DNA of 36,946 nucleotides from a virus: positions 1 to 36,946 of the IMG/VR virus record IMGVR_UViG_3300020595_000089; one strand, given 5' to 3'. Below, in pieces: positions 29,768-36,631 of the stretch (position 1 is the stretch's first letter; every line of letters starts with the position of its first letter). A program made the position numbers and the translations under genes. The notes under the pieces were generated by a model. The model ran no database searches, was not told the DNA's origin, and saw only the letters and a program-made list of their open reading frames with translations.

Positions 29768-30013
29768 ATGATGGTAGACTACAGATTCGAGTGGAGCTTC
29801 GATCAGACGCGGGAAGAGAACTATCGAAGATGGCGGCAGCTCAATAACGCGGAGCGGGACGCTTACAACATCGCGCAGGAGCTGGAAGCTGGGGCGCGGA
29901 AGATATTCAATCAGATGGAGGGACGATGGCGGAGCGAGGCAGACCAAAGAAGGAACGACCACAGTTGGCAGCGGCACCAGTTCAATTCGAGCAGGATGAC
30001 GAGTTTGGGCTAA
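29768..30013 (+). CDS. Small charged hypothetical protein overlapping the terminase gene
   Basis: 81 residues from ATGATG after GCGGAGGACTG. The sequence YRFEWSFDQTREENYRRWRQLNNAERDAYNIAQELEAGARKIFNQMEGRW is acidic/basic helical. The last 88 bases overlap the small terminase in another frame, which is unusual for this compact genome. The strong ribosome site supports translation. Function unknown. Confidence 0.55.
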   Translation: MMVDYRFEWSFDQTREENYRRWRQLNNAERDAYNIAQELEAGARKIFNQMEGRWRSEADQRRNDHSWQRHQFNSSRMTSLG

Positions 30014-30441
30014 CGGAAATGCAGTCGGCGTTCGTCTGGCACTACACGAAGGGTGGGTGTGCGCAAACGGAGGCTGCGCGGAGAGCGGGGTTCAGCTTCC
30101 CGTCGATGAGCGCATCGAAGCTGATGAACGGGCGTGATCATCCCAATGTGGTTAAGGCGATCAGAGCTGAGCAGGAAGAGTTGCGTCAGAAGTTCGCCAT
30201 CACGCCAGAGAAGACAGGCTCAATGCTATGGCGTATCGCAGAGACAGCGTTCGAGAGCGGGGCTTACAACGCCGCTGTAAGCGCGGTGAAGGAGTTGAAC
30301 CAGTTAGCTGGCTTGACGATACAACGCAGCCAAAGCCTCAATATCAATGCCAACCTCGACAGTATGACCAAGAGTGATATCAAGTCTCGGTTGAACGAAT
30401 TACTAGGCGTGTCGGAAGATTTAAAAGACAATGATGTATGA
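29926..30441 (+). CDS. terS: Terminase small subunit
   Basis: 171 residues, ATG after GATGGAGGGACG. A basic start GRPKKERPQ is followed by the Terminase_2-type HTH: LTEMQSAFVWHYTKGGCAQTEAARRAGFSFPSMSASKLMN, then HPNVVKAIRAEQEELRQ. A helical oligomerisation and tail segment follows (TPEKTGSMLWRIAETAFESGAYNAAVSAVKELNQLAGL). It recognises the packaging site and recruits the large subunit. No large terminase gene follows; a palindrome-rich non-coding stretch does. Confidence 0.82.
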   Translation: MAERGRPKKERPQLAAAPVQFEQDDEFGLTEMQSAFVWHYTKGGCAQTEAARRAGFSFPSMSASKLMNGRDHPNVVKAIRAEQEELRQKFAITPEKTGSMLWRIAETAFESGAYNAAVSAVKELNQLAGLTIQRSQSLNINANLDSMTKSDIKSRLNELLGVSEDLKDNDV

Positions 30442-30946
30442 TCGGTTTTATCAATGGATGATCGATTTACGATAGTCTTTGCAGATAACTGGGAAAGAGG
30501 CCTCTCCCAGACTCTTGCCCCATTTCGCTGTCTAAATAGAACCCTTCGAGCTTTCGCCTCTAAGTCATTGATTTTAAAGGTCATTACCTGTCATGACAGG
30601 AGAATCGAGGGGGATATCCCCGCGAATTCTTTGCGACCCTGTGCTCACAGGCGGGGCAGAATAGTTTTCTGGACCCCTATGGGTTGGTTTTTTAGGGTTC
30701 AACCCTAGATCAAAAGCTGGGGGCGACCCCCCTAAAAGGCGGCGGCGGCGTTGCGGTAAGGGTAAAACCCGGTTCGACACATTCAGTATAAGAAAATTAG
30801 AGAAGGTAAAAAGGGGGTCCCTTTGTGGGCGAATAAGGGAGGAGAGGTCGCCCGGAGGAGTGAGAACAAGGGACCCCCCGTTTCAGATTCTCTTGCATGG
30901 GACCCCTATTTGCAACAGAATTGCCAAAACTTTACTGGTACTGCCC
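30442..30946. other. Palindrome-rich non-coding region after the small terminase
   Basis: About 500 bases without a convincing gene. It contains CTGGGA...TCCCAG around GAGGCCTC (30489-30510), CCTGTCATGACAGG (30587-30600), GGGGATATCCCC (30610-30621), TAGGGTTCAACCCTA (30693-30707) and GGGGG-CGA-CCCCC (30719-30731). A large nested structure pairs GGGGGTCCCTTTGT (30813-30826) with ACAAGGGACCCCC (30866-30878) and encloses GGGCGA/TCGCCC. GGACCCCTAT occurs twice (30671, 30901 region). A packaging (pac/cos) or replication site is a reasonable reading, but unproven. Confidence 0.6.
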
Positions 30947-31372
30947 ATGGTTGATTCTCGCAACAAGGGGGCCGCGTATGAACGCGACACTTGCAAGAAG
31001 CTAAACGAATTCTTCGCCGAGCATGGTTTCGACATTACCTGCAAGCGGAACCTCGACCAATACCAGACTGCCGACCTCGCCGACATCAAGATCCCGTACC
31101 ACGCGATTGAGTGCAAAGCGTACAAAGAGGGGTGGTGGTGGAAGCCTGAGTGGTGGAAGCAGGTCAAAGCCGCCTGTGGCAATGACATCCCGGTTCTCAT
31201 CTACAAGTTCAACAACAAGCAGTCCCGCGTGTGCATCCCCATGTACGCGATTAACCCCGGCCTACCTCGTGATAATGACCTCACGGCGGTGATGACTTTT
31301 GATGATTGGCTGGTTATTATGCGTAAGAATTGGGATTATTATGAAGCCCTAGTAAAAATTGAGAACATCTAA
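30947..31372 (+). CDS. PD-(D/E)XK endonuclease, Holliday-junction-resolvase-like
   Basis: 141 residues from ATG 30947. A GTG start at 30860 would run through the palindromic structure and is not favoured. SRNKGAAYERDTCKKLNEFF supplies Glu12, TADLADIK supplies Asp46, and IECKAYK supplies Glu55-x-Lys57, the catalytic order of archaeal Hjc-like and phage PDDEXK resolvases. The Trp-rich segment GWWWKPEWWKQV follows. A role in resolving branched DNA before packaging, or as an accessory packaging nuclease, fits its place next to terS. It overlaps the next gene as TAATG. Confidence 0.7.
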   Translation: MVDSRNKGAAYERDTCKKLNEFFAEHGFDITCKRNLDQYQTADLADIKIPYHAIECKAYKEGWWWKPEWWKQVKAACGNDIPVLIYKFNNKQSRVCIPMYAINPGLPRDNDLTAVMTFDDWLVIMRKNWDYYEALVKIENI

Positions 31373-32991
31373 TGGCAGTCAATTTACTCGCAGCTCAAGT
31401 CATACCTAAGATTGCAAAGGCCGGTAAAGGCTCTGGCACCGCAGCGTACACCTCCAGATCTATTGAATCTATGGAGCCTGAAGAGGAGAAAAGAACCGGC
31501 TTGTTTGGGAGTAACACTTACGCCCCCGAAGGCATGGTCCGCACCCCGTATGGTTTTGTAGAAGAATCCGAGTACAAGCTTTCCCCCGCGCAGTTGATAA
31601 ACATTGCAGGCGGTTTCGCGCCCGGAGCTGCTACATTGGAAAATTCTGGAGAATATTGGGCCTTCCCAGACTACGAAATGACCCCCGGAGAAATGTTCGC
31701 TTCTGAAGAAATGTCGCCCAGTCTAAAAGAGAACTTTGACGAGGGTAATTACGGCACAGCGTTACTTCAAGGGATAGGCCAACTGGGTGATGCTGCTGTT
31801 GTGTTGCCTTTTTTTGGAGCGCCTTTAAATTTCATCTCAAGCGTACCTAGAGCTGTTCAGAAAGGCATTGAGGCGTTGGGAAAGGTCAAGTCTGTAGAGG
31901 ATGTGACAGAGGACGCGATTCGGTTTGCTGATGAGATGGAAGATTTCAAAGGCATGATGGAGGATAAGTCGCGCTATTACGACCCTGAATTCCAAGCTGC
32001 CACTGACGCCCACCCAGTTGTAAAGCGATCTCTTGAGCAGATGGGCGAAATCCCTGAGACTTCCTTACGCGAAGATTTCTTGACAAGAGACTTTATGGAT
32101 TCCCGCCCATTCAACTTTGGCGACGTGGAAGTTGTCGGGTATGACGACGCGGTTGAAGAGCTTTACCGCAGGGCTAGACGCCTTGGTTTTGATGACGACA
32201 AGATCCCTTACCCCGGCCCCGTGACAAACTCACCGGACGCCACTAAGAGAGCAGTTATTGTTTTGGGTCCACCGGCTTCTGGTAAGTCTACGATTGCAAA
32301 CCCGATCGCTCGAAAATTTGACGCGACGATTATCGATCCAGATGAAGCGAAAAAGCTATTGCCTGAGTACGGCGGGGGTGTTGGCGCTAATGCGGTTCAT
32401 TCTGAGTCCAAAGCTATCATTGAATTGGTTCAAGAAATCGCTATGGAGCAGGGAGACAACATTGTCATTCCTACGGTCGGGCAAGATTTAGGGAAGGTGC
32501 GAACCCAGATCAAGACCCTAAAGGACCGTGGTTATGAGGTTGACGTTGTTGATGTGGTGGTTCCTGCAGCAGACGCTAGGATTCGCATGTATGGCCGCTT
32601 TGCAAAAACTGGTCGAATCATACCGGCAAAATACTTAGACGAAGTTGGGGACAACCCGTCCAAAAATTATGATATTTTACGAGAGGAAGGGATAGCAGAT
32701 GGCTACACGAGAATCGATAACACAGCCCCGATCGAGCAACCAAGGGCTTTACTCGAAGACACAAGAGAAGTCCTTGAAGGCACAGAACTTCGACTACGGG
32801 ACAGCCGACGAAATGGGGGAGCTTTACGCCCAGAGTCCGCAAATGCGGGGGGTGTTAAGCCGAGTTCTGGACCGATTGCGCAAGGAGGGGGGCGAGGATT
32901 AGCTGGTTTAGGCCAGCCGGAAATGCCAGCGTCGAACCAGTTTTTTGACCCGTCCGACCCTGCCTTTAAGCCTTTTTTGAATGGTAACTAG
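31372..32991 (+). CDS. Virion-like protein with a zeta-toxin-type kinase domain
   Basis: 539 residues. The first 250 are like phage internal proteins (NIAGGFAPGAATLENSGEYWAFPDYEMTPGEMF, DAAVVLPFFGAP). Residues about 290-450 form a P-loop kinase of zeta-toxin type: Walker A GPPASGKST (299-307), DPDEAKKLLPEY from about 322, VHSESKAIIELVQEIAMEQGDN, and GRIIPAKYLDEV. Zeta toxins phosphorylate UDP-N-acetylglucosamine. The C-terminus is Gly/Pro-rich and ends NQFFDPSDPAFKPFLNGN. No epsilon-type antitoxin is seen. It could be a packaged toxin-like kinase delivered with DNA (inference). Confidence 0.72.
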   Translation: MAVNLLAAQVIPKIAKAGKGSGTAAYTSRSIESMEPEEEKRTGLFGSNTYAPEGMVRTPYGFVEESEYKLSPAQLINIAGGFAPGAATLENSGEYWAFPDYEMTPGEMFASEEMSPSLKENFDEGNYGTALLQGIGQLGDAAVVLPFFGAPLNFISSVPRAVQKGIEALGKVKSVEDVTEDAIRFADEMEDFKGMMEDKSRYYDPEFQAATDAHPVVKRSLEQMGEIPETSLREDFLTRDFMDSRPFNFGDVEVVGYDDAVEELYRRARRLGFDDDKIPYPGPVTNSPDATKRAVIVLGPPASGKSTIANPIARKFDATIIDPDEAKKLLPEYGGGVGANAVHSESKAIIELVQEIAMEQGDNIVIPTVGQDLGKVRTQIKTLKDRGYEVDVVDVVVPAADARIRMYGRFAKTGRIIPAKYLDEVGDNPSKNYDILREEGIADGYTRIDNTAPIEQPRALLEDTREVLEGTELRLRDSRRNGGALRPESANAGGVKPSSGPIAQGGGRGLAGLGQPEMPASNQFFDPSDPAFKPFLNGN

Positions 32992-33182
32992 CGAAGAATC
33001 TCTCTGACATCCCCGCACCGCCGGTAGAGGTGAAAGTAAACGCCTTTATCGGCCAGCACTTTCATCCTGCGCTCCATGACCTCATCGAAGTGTTCCGCGC
33101 CGCAGGATCTTGTTTTTACAAATTCAGATCTGTTACCGCTAGTAACAAACTCCTCAAGCTCGTATATATTGTCCTCAATCAT
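32988..33182 (-). CDS. Small acidic hypothetical protein
   Basis: 64 residues from ATG 33182 with GGAGAG upstream; a longer frame to 33236 lacks a ribosome site. MIEDNIYELEEFVTSGNRSEFVKTRSCGAEHFDEVMERRMKVLADKGVYFHLYRRCGDVREILR. No family recognised. It converges with, and overlaps by 4 bases, the zeta-domain gene. Last gene of the minus-strand operon from 34160. Confidence 0.62.
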   Translation of the reverse strand: MIEDNIYELEEFVTSGNRSEFVKTRSCGAEHFDEVMERRMKVLADKGVYFHLYRRCGDVREILR

Positions 33183-33339
33183 TTTTACTCTCCTTCCAAA
33201 TTTTAAAAATGTATTTAGCCTCGGGGCCAGCGCCATGTTCTTGGTCTAAGGCTGACTTCACGGCTTTTTCCTGCGCGATCAGAGACTTATGTTTCATGTG
33301 AAACATCACGCGATCAATTGTTTCGAGATACTTTTCCAT
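33175..33339 (-). CDS. Small basic hypothetical protein
   Basis: 54 residues from ATG 33339 with AAGGAGCTGGAGAGGC upstream. EKYLETIDRVMFHMKHKSLIAQEKAVKSALDQEHGAGPEAKYIFKIWKESKND is helical. It overlaps its neighbours by 8 and 26 bases. No family recognised. Confidence 0.58.
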   Translation of the reverse strand: MEKYLETIDRVMFHMKHKSLIAQEKAVKSALDQEHGAGPEAKYIFKIWKESKND

Positions 33340-33448
33340 GCCTCTCCAGCTCCTTGAGTATTGCGGTGAGTAGCTCGACAATCTTGTCATGGTTTTCTAG
33401 GACCCGCTCAGCGTCCTGTTGATCTAGTTCAATCGTAATCTTTGCCAT
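33314..33448 (-). CDS. 44-residue helical hypothetical protein
   Basis: ATG 33448 after AGAGGTACAACC. AKITIELDQQDAERVLENHDKIVELLTAILKELERHGKVSRNN has a short strand followed by a coiled-coil-like helix, a layout that could also be a minimal RHH-like or dimerisation peptide. No firm family. Confidence 0.58.
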   Translation of the reverse strand: MAKITIELDQQDAERVLENHDKIVELLTAILKELERHGKVSRNN

Positions 33449-33470
33449 GGTTGTACCTCTGTTGATAAAT

Positions 33471-34160
33471 TTATGCAGCCTTCGAGAGATTCCGAATGAC
33501 TGTGAACTTCGACATTCTAGCGAACTCATTGGTTTTCTTGTTAACGACTAAGAAAGGATACTTCTTAGCAGACTTTTTATAGCCAACCAGTTCGTACTCA
33601 TTCCCGCTGATGTTGATCATTTTCTCTATATCGATACCAAGCTTCTCAGAAACCTTCTTCAATTCGTCTCGATACTTGATCAGCTTATCAACAACCTCTT
33701 CAGCTCTTTCCTCAGTAGTTAAAGGTCCGCTAACTGGCGTGTCTGGCAGCTCGGCACCGTTTAAAACCTTGTAGGTGTACTCAAGTTTTTTGCCGCTATG
33801 TCGCATGGTACGCCAGTCTTCATCATGGTTCTGATCGATCAATCGACCCTTTGAAAGCACCATTGCGTGCCCCCTGATGTAAACCAAGTATGTATCGCTT
33901 GGGTCTGCCGTTGCCGCAAACCTAGCAACAGTTTTGTTTTTATGCTCTTCAAGATCTAACTCAGACCCATATTTTTCTCGCATGAAGAGGGAAAGCTCTC
34001 CTCTGTAGGTGCTGCCCTTCCAGTTCCCGCGCTTTTTAAACCTGCGCTTGTAATCGTTAAAAACATCTTCTGGTTCTAGCCCCATGACGATTGCCGCAGC
34101 AAATATCCCGCAACAACCCATGTCGTTAACGTACTTACCGTTAATTTTTTTTCTTTCCAT
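33471..34160 (-). CDS. Possible papain-like (C39/NlpC-type) cysteine-peptidase-fold protein
   Basis: 229 residues from ATG 34160 with AAAGGAGG upstream; the open frame to 34373 runs through the promoter and is rejected. The pattern DMGCCGIFAAAIVMG (Cys16/Cys17 at a helix start), GHAMVLSKG (His98) and RLIDQNH (Asp109/Asn111) is that of papain-like folds, where Cys, His and Asp/Asn form the active site. The C-terminal third is a separate helical/beta module with no recognised match. It may cleave a host or phage protein, or be an inactive fold. Assignment is by motif spacing only. Confidence 0.55.
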   Translation of the reverse strand: MERKKINGKYVNDMGCCGIFAAAIVMGLEPEDVFNDYKRRFKKRGNWKGSTYRGELSLFMREKYGSELDLEEHKNKTVARFAATADPSDTYLVYIRGHAMVLSKGRLIDQNHDEDWRTMRHSGKKLEYTYKVLNGAELPDTPVSGPLTTEERAEEVVDKLIKYRDELKKVSEKLGIDIEKMINISGNEYELVGYKKSAKKYPFLVVNKKTNEFARMSKFTVIRNLSKAA

Positions 34161-34186
34161 GGCTACCTCCTTTTGATTACACCGTA

Positions 34187-34215
34187 ATTGTACCACTTCC
34201 CGTGTCTTTGTGCAA
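34187..34215 (-). promoter_or_regulatory. GACACGG-class promoter, minus strand
   Basis: Minus strand: TTGCAC (34210-34215), 17-base spacer with GACACGG, TACAAT (34187-34192). It precedes the gene at 34160 by about 30 bases and shares AATCAAAAGGAGG leader sequence with the plus-strand copy at 34250. Confidence 0.78.
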
Positions 34216-34249
34216 CTACTTATACATAGATACTTCGATAGATTAAGTG

Positions 34250-34278
34250 TTGCATAACGACACGCATTGAGGTATAGT
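34250..34278 (+). promoter_or_regulatory. GACACGG-class promoter, plus strand
   Basis: TTGCAT (34250-34255), 17-base spacer with GACACGC, TATAGT (34273-34278), then TCTATTGAATCAAAAAGGAGG. It drives the overlapping genes from 34306 through the serine recombinase. Together with the minus-strand copy it forms an inverted pair about 35 bases apart. Confidence 0.76.
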
Positions 34279-34305
34279 TCTATTGAATCAAAAAGGAGGA
34301 GCGAT

Positions 34306-34425
34306 ATGGCGGAGTACAACAAGGAAGCAGTAGAGAGAGCGATTCGCAATGTTCGTAAAGGCAAGCGAATCAAAAAGGCTGAAGCATTAGTTATTCACAG
34401 ATTGCTTAAAGGGAGAGCACGATAA
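34306..34425 (+). CDS. 39-residue basic peptide
   Basis: ATG after AAAAGGAGGAGCGAT. MAEYNKEAVERAIRNVRKGKRIKKAEALVIHRLLKGRAR is a single amphipathic basic helix pair. The stop shares its last base with the next start (TAATG). First gene behind the plus-strand GACACGG promoter, so it is likely translated. Possibly a DNA-binding peptide. Confidence 0.6.
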   Translation: MAEYNKEAVERAIRNVRKGKRIKKAEALVIHRLLKGRAR

Positions 34426-34703
34426 TGAGTAAAGAAGAATTGTACAAAGAGATGGCGATATTCGCCACTAGGTCTGGGATCAACCCAAAGGAAGCGGTCT
34501 CGTTGCCAGCAATATTTGAAAGGGTTGCAAAGGTTTGCGAGGTATCAGTACGAGCGGCTGTAAGTATGGCAACTTATACCAACAGCGAGCTTGGCGAGTT
34601 GGTTGCCAAGGCTGCTAGAGAGGTTTCTACTTCGGAGGCAGCAGAGGAGTGCTGGGCAGCTTTCATCGAGGATCGTAACGAAAAAGCTTGGAGTGCTGCA
34701 TGA
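34425..34703 (+). CDS. Helical hypothetical protein
   Basis: 92 residues. The sequence SKEELYKEMAIFATRSGINPKEAVSLPAIFERVAKVCEVSVRAAVSMATYTNSELGELVAKAAREVSTSEAAEECWAAFIEDR is fully helical and may be HTH-like. It overlaps the next ATG (ATGA at 34700). No family recognised. Confidence 0.65.
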   Translation: MSKEELYKEMAIFATRSGINPKEAVSLPAIFERVAKVCEVSVRAAVSMATYTNSELGELVAKAAREVSTSEAAEECWAAFIEDRNEKAWSAA

Positions 34704-34933
34704 ACGCTATTGAGAAGAAAGTTTTTTACAACCGAGTTCGCAGGGGTTGCCTAAAGCACGATATTGATATTGTTTACGATGGCGTGCCGAAGATGTATCG
34801 AGCGGTTGAACTGGTCAAGGATGGGAGCGTGATGTTTGCTGACAGAGCGGAAGATCGAAAGCCTCTTGATATAGACTGGAAAAGGTTGCATGAGGAACTT
34901 GTCGAATACGGTTACACTGGAGGCGTCAAATGA
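34700..34933 (+). CDS. Small hypothetical protein
   Basis: 77 residues from ATG 34700, chosen over TTG 34688 because it overlaps the previous TGA as ATGA. The sequence NAIEKKVFYNRVRRGCLKHDIDIVYDGVPKMYRAVELVKDGSVMFADRAEDRKPLDIDWKRLHEELVEYGY is alpha/beta. It overlaps the recombinase start by 4 bases. No family recognised. Confidence 0.62.
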   Translation: MNAIEKKVFYNRVRRGCLKHDIDIVYDGVPKMYRAVELVKDGSVMFADRAEDRKPLDIDWKRLHEELVEYGYTGGVK

Positions 34934-35721
34934 GCATAAACCCAATAAAACAAGTCAACAGCATTTACGGCTATGTTAGGGTCTCGACGAAGGAGCAGGT
35001 TAAGAGCGGTATTTCTCTTGAGACTCAGAAGAAGAATATCGAAGAGTTTGTCAGGTCCAAGTACAACCGAGGAGTCGATGAGTGGTTCATAGACGACGGC
35101 GTATCAGGCCTTAGCCCAATTCTTGAAAGGCCTGCGTCTAAGGATTTGACTGACACGATGGACGAGTTTGACGTAGTGGTTTGCACTCGCTTGGATCGTT
35201 TGTCGAGATCGACGAATGACCTTCTGAACATGATCCCAAACTTTGAGGGTTGCGGTATAACACTGTTCTTTTGCGAGCAGTTCGGGGAAATGCCAATTGT
35301 CTACCCCAAGCCTGCGAGCGAGAAAGGCTTGCGATCAAGGTTCGATATGGCTGAGATGGCAAACAAGATAATGCTTATGGTTCTGTCAGCGGTTGCAGAG
35401 ATTGAGCATTCGACCATTAAGGATCGATTCGGAGACGGAAAGATTGACTGGGCCTCTCGCGGTTACTCTATCGGCGGCAGCGTGCCTTTCGGCTATCGTA
35501 AAGTTCGAGAAAAGCATGGCAACAAGATGAGAAGCAAGCTGATCGAGCACGAAGAAGAGCAGAAGATTCTTAAAACCATAAGAAGACTTCACAAAAGAGG
35601 TCTTGGATGCAGGAAGATTGCCAATCAAATCAACTCCTTATACAAGGATGTTAATATGAATTATAACAAGGTTGATCGGATCCTAAACCGTAAATATCAG
35701 GGCTTATCAAGCGCCGCATAA
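34930..35721 (+). CDS. Serine recombinase (resolvase/invertase or integrase type)
   Basis: 263 residues. The catalytic domain has YGYVRVSTKEQ with Ser19 as nucleophile and Arg17, then VCTRLDRLSRS with Arg87, Arg90 and Arg93 of the active site. DFI-type helix AEIEHSTIKDRFGDGK follows, and GYSIGGSVPFGYRKV begins a shortened Recombinase-type domain. The C-terminal HTH (RLHKRGLGCRKIANQIN) binds DNA. It is smaller than large serine integrases and larger than Gin/Hin invertases. It could integrate the phage, or invert or shuffle the fibre genes just downstream. No att or crossover sites could be identified by eye. Confidence 0.83.
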   Translation: MSINPIKQVNSIYGYVRVSTKEQVKSGISLETQKKNIEEFVRSKYNRGVDEWFIDDGVSGLSPILERPASKDLTDTMDEFDVVVCTRLDRLSRSTNDLLNMIPNFEGCGITLFFCEQFGEMPIVYPKPASEKGLRSRFDMAEMANKIMLMVLSAVAEIEHSTIKDRFGDGKIDWASRGYSIGGSVPFGYRKVREKHGNKMRSKLIEHEEEQKILKTIRRLHKRGLGCRKIANQINSLYKDVNMNYNKVDRILNRKYQGLSSAA

Positions 35722-35754
35722 GGGTTTAATATGGGCATTCACATAGGAGTAGTT

Positions 35755-35901
35755 ATGACTGCTTTAGAAGATATTCAACTAGCCATCACTAAGCTCGAAG
35801 CCTCTCTTGAGCAGGACTTCATGACGGACGCTGTGCGCGACATCATGACGACTGCGGTTGCTCATTTGCGAGATGCTGAGAGTCAACTGGTAGGCGGCTG
35901 A
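35755..35901 (+). CDS. 48-residue helical hypothetical protein
   Basis: ATG 35755 after AGGAGTAGTT; an in-frame ATG at 35731 is weaker. The sequence TALEDIQLAITKLEASLEQDFMTDAVRDIMTTAVAHLRDAESQL is a helical hairpin, like small assembly chaperones that precede fibre genes. Its stop is one base before the next ATG. Confidence 0.58.
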   Translation: MTALEDIQLAITKLEASLEQDFMTDAVRDIMTTAVAHLRDAESQLVGG

Positions 35902-35902
35902 T

Positions 35903-36616
35903 ATGCAGGAAGGCTGGGGTCGCGGCACTTGGGGTTTAGGTGCGTGGGGGACTCCCCTTTATATTGATGTTCCGGTAACGGGGCAACAGACAACTTCGGC
36001 GGTTGGCTCTATGACCGTCGTTGCTGGCGCTGTTGTCCAGCTCACCGGCCTGCAAATTAATTCAGGCCTTGGTGCCCCGACCGTTGACGCCGAAGCGAAT
36101 GTCTACCCTGCGGGGAGGCAGATCAATTCTGCAGTCGGATCGCCAACGGTCAGGGCGGAATCCAATGTAACACTTACCGGCCAGTCGATCACATCTGGCG
36201 TCGGTTCGATTTCTGTGGTAGCTGCGTCGATCGTTCAGCTTACCGGCGTTCAAACCACATCTGCTGTTGGTTCTCTAACGGTAGATGCCGAGGCGAATAT
36301 CACGCTTACCGGACAGCAGATCACTTCCGCCCTCGGAACTGCTACTGTCAGAACGGTTAACAACGTATTCCTGACTGGCCAGCAAATAAATTCAGCGCTT
36401 GGCGATGTCACAACAGTTGCCGGTTCGGTAGTTTCATTGACTGGACAATCGGTTACAATTGGGCTAGGTACGCCTCTAGTCTGGGGTGAGATAGTGCCGG
36501 GGCAAGACCCCGATTATAATGTTATTGATACATCTCAAAGTCCGGGCTACAGCCCAATCGATACCAGCCAAGACGCTGGTTATGATCAAATTGAAGCAGG
36601 GCGGGATGCCGCCTGA
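35903..36616 (+). CDS. Beta-repeat appendage protein (22-residue repeats)
   Basis: 237 residues. The N-terminus QEGWGRGTWGLGAWGTP is like the Trp/Gly segment of the nozzle protein. About eight 22-residue units follow, consensus LTGQQxTSAxGxxTVxAxxNV, filling residues about 24-200. The C-terminal tail has three xxGYxxID-type units (PDYNVIDTSQ, PGYSPIDTSQ, AGYDQIEAG). Such repeats form elongated beta structures in phage appendages. One unit also ends the protein at 9899. Likely a tail or fibre-associated structural protein. Confidence 0.75.
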   Translation: MQEGWGRGTWGLGAWGTPLYIDVPVTGQQTTSAVGSMTVVAGAVVQLTGLQINSGLGAPTVDAEANVYPAGRQINSAVGSPTVRAESNVTLTGQSITSGVGSISVVAASIVQLTGVQTTSAVGSLTVDAEANITLTGQQITSALGTATVRTVNNVFLTGQQINSALGDVTTVAGSVVSLTGQSVTIGLGTPLVWGEIVPGQDPDYNVIDTSQSPGYSPIDTSQDAGYDQIEAGRDAA

Positions 36617-36631
36617 AGAAGAGGATAGAAC

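Noticed and set aside
29606-29977. Minus-strand 123-codon frame across the iteron region
   Set aside because: Low-complexity translation of AT-rich DNA running into the plus-strand terS region, with no upstream signals.
30454-30708. 84-codon frame in the palindrome-rich region
   Set aside because: No ribosome site, composition dictated by palindromes, no resemblance to phage proteins; treated as non-coding.
30693-30775. tRNA-like GGTTCAAC/GGTTCGAC segments
   Set aside because: No acceptor, D-arm or anticodon stem could be paired around them; they belong to palindromes.
31930-31960. Second hammerhead-like CUGAUGAG segment
   Set aside because: CTGATGAG is inside a coding region, and no GAAA, stem III or stem I can be formed. 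Other CTGATGA occurrences seen by eye (near 1570, 3964, 16109, 29765, 30117) also lack the rest.
34161-34373. 71-residue N-terminal extension of the papain-like protein
   Set aside because: It would be translated from DNA that holds both divergent promoters and the first plus-strand gene; the strong AAAGGAGG before ATG 34160 marks the true start.
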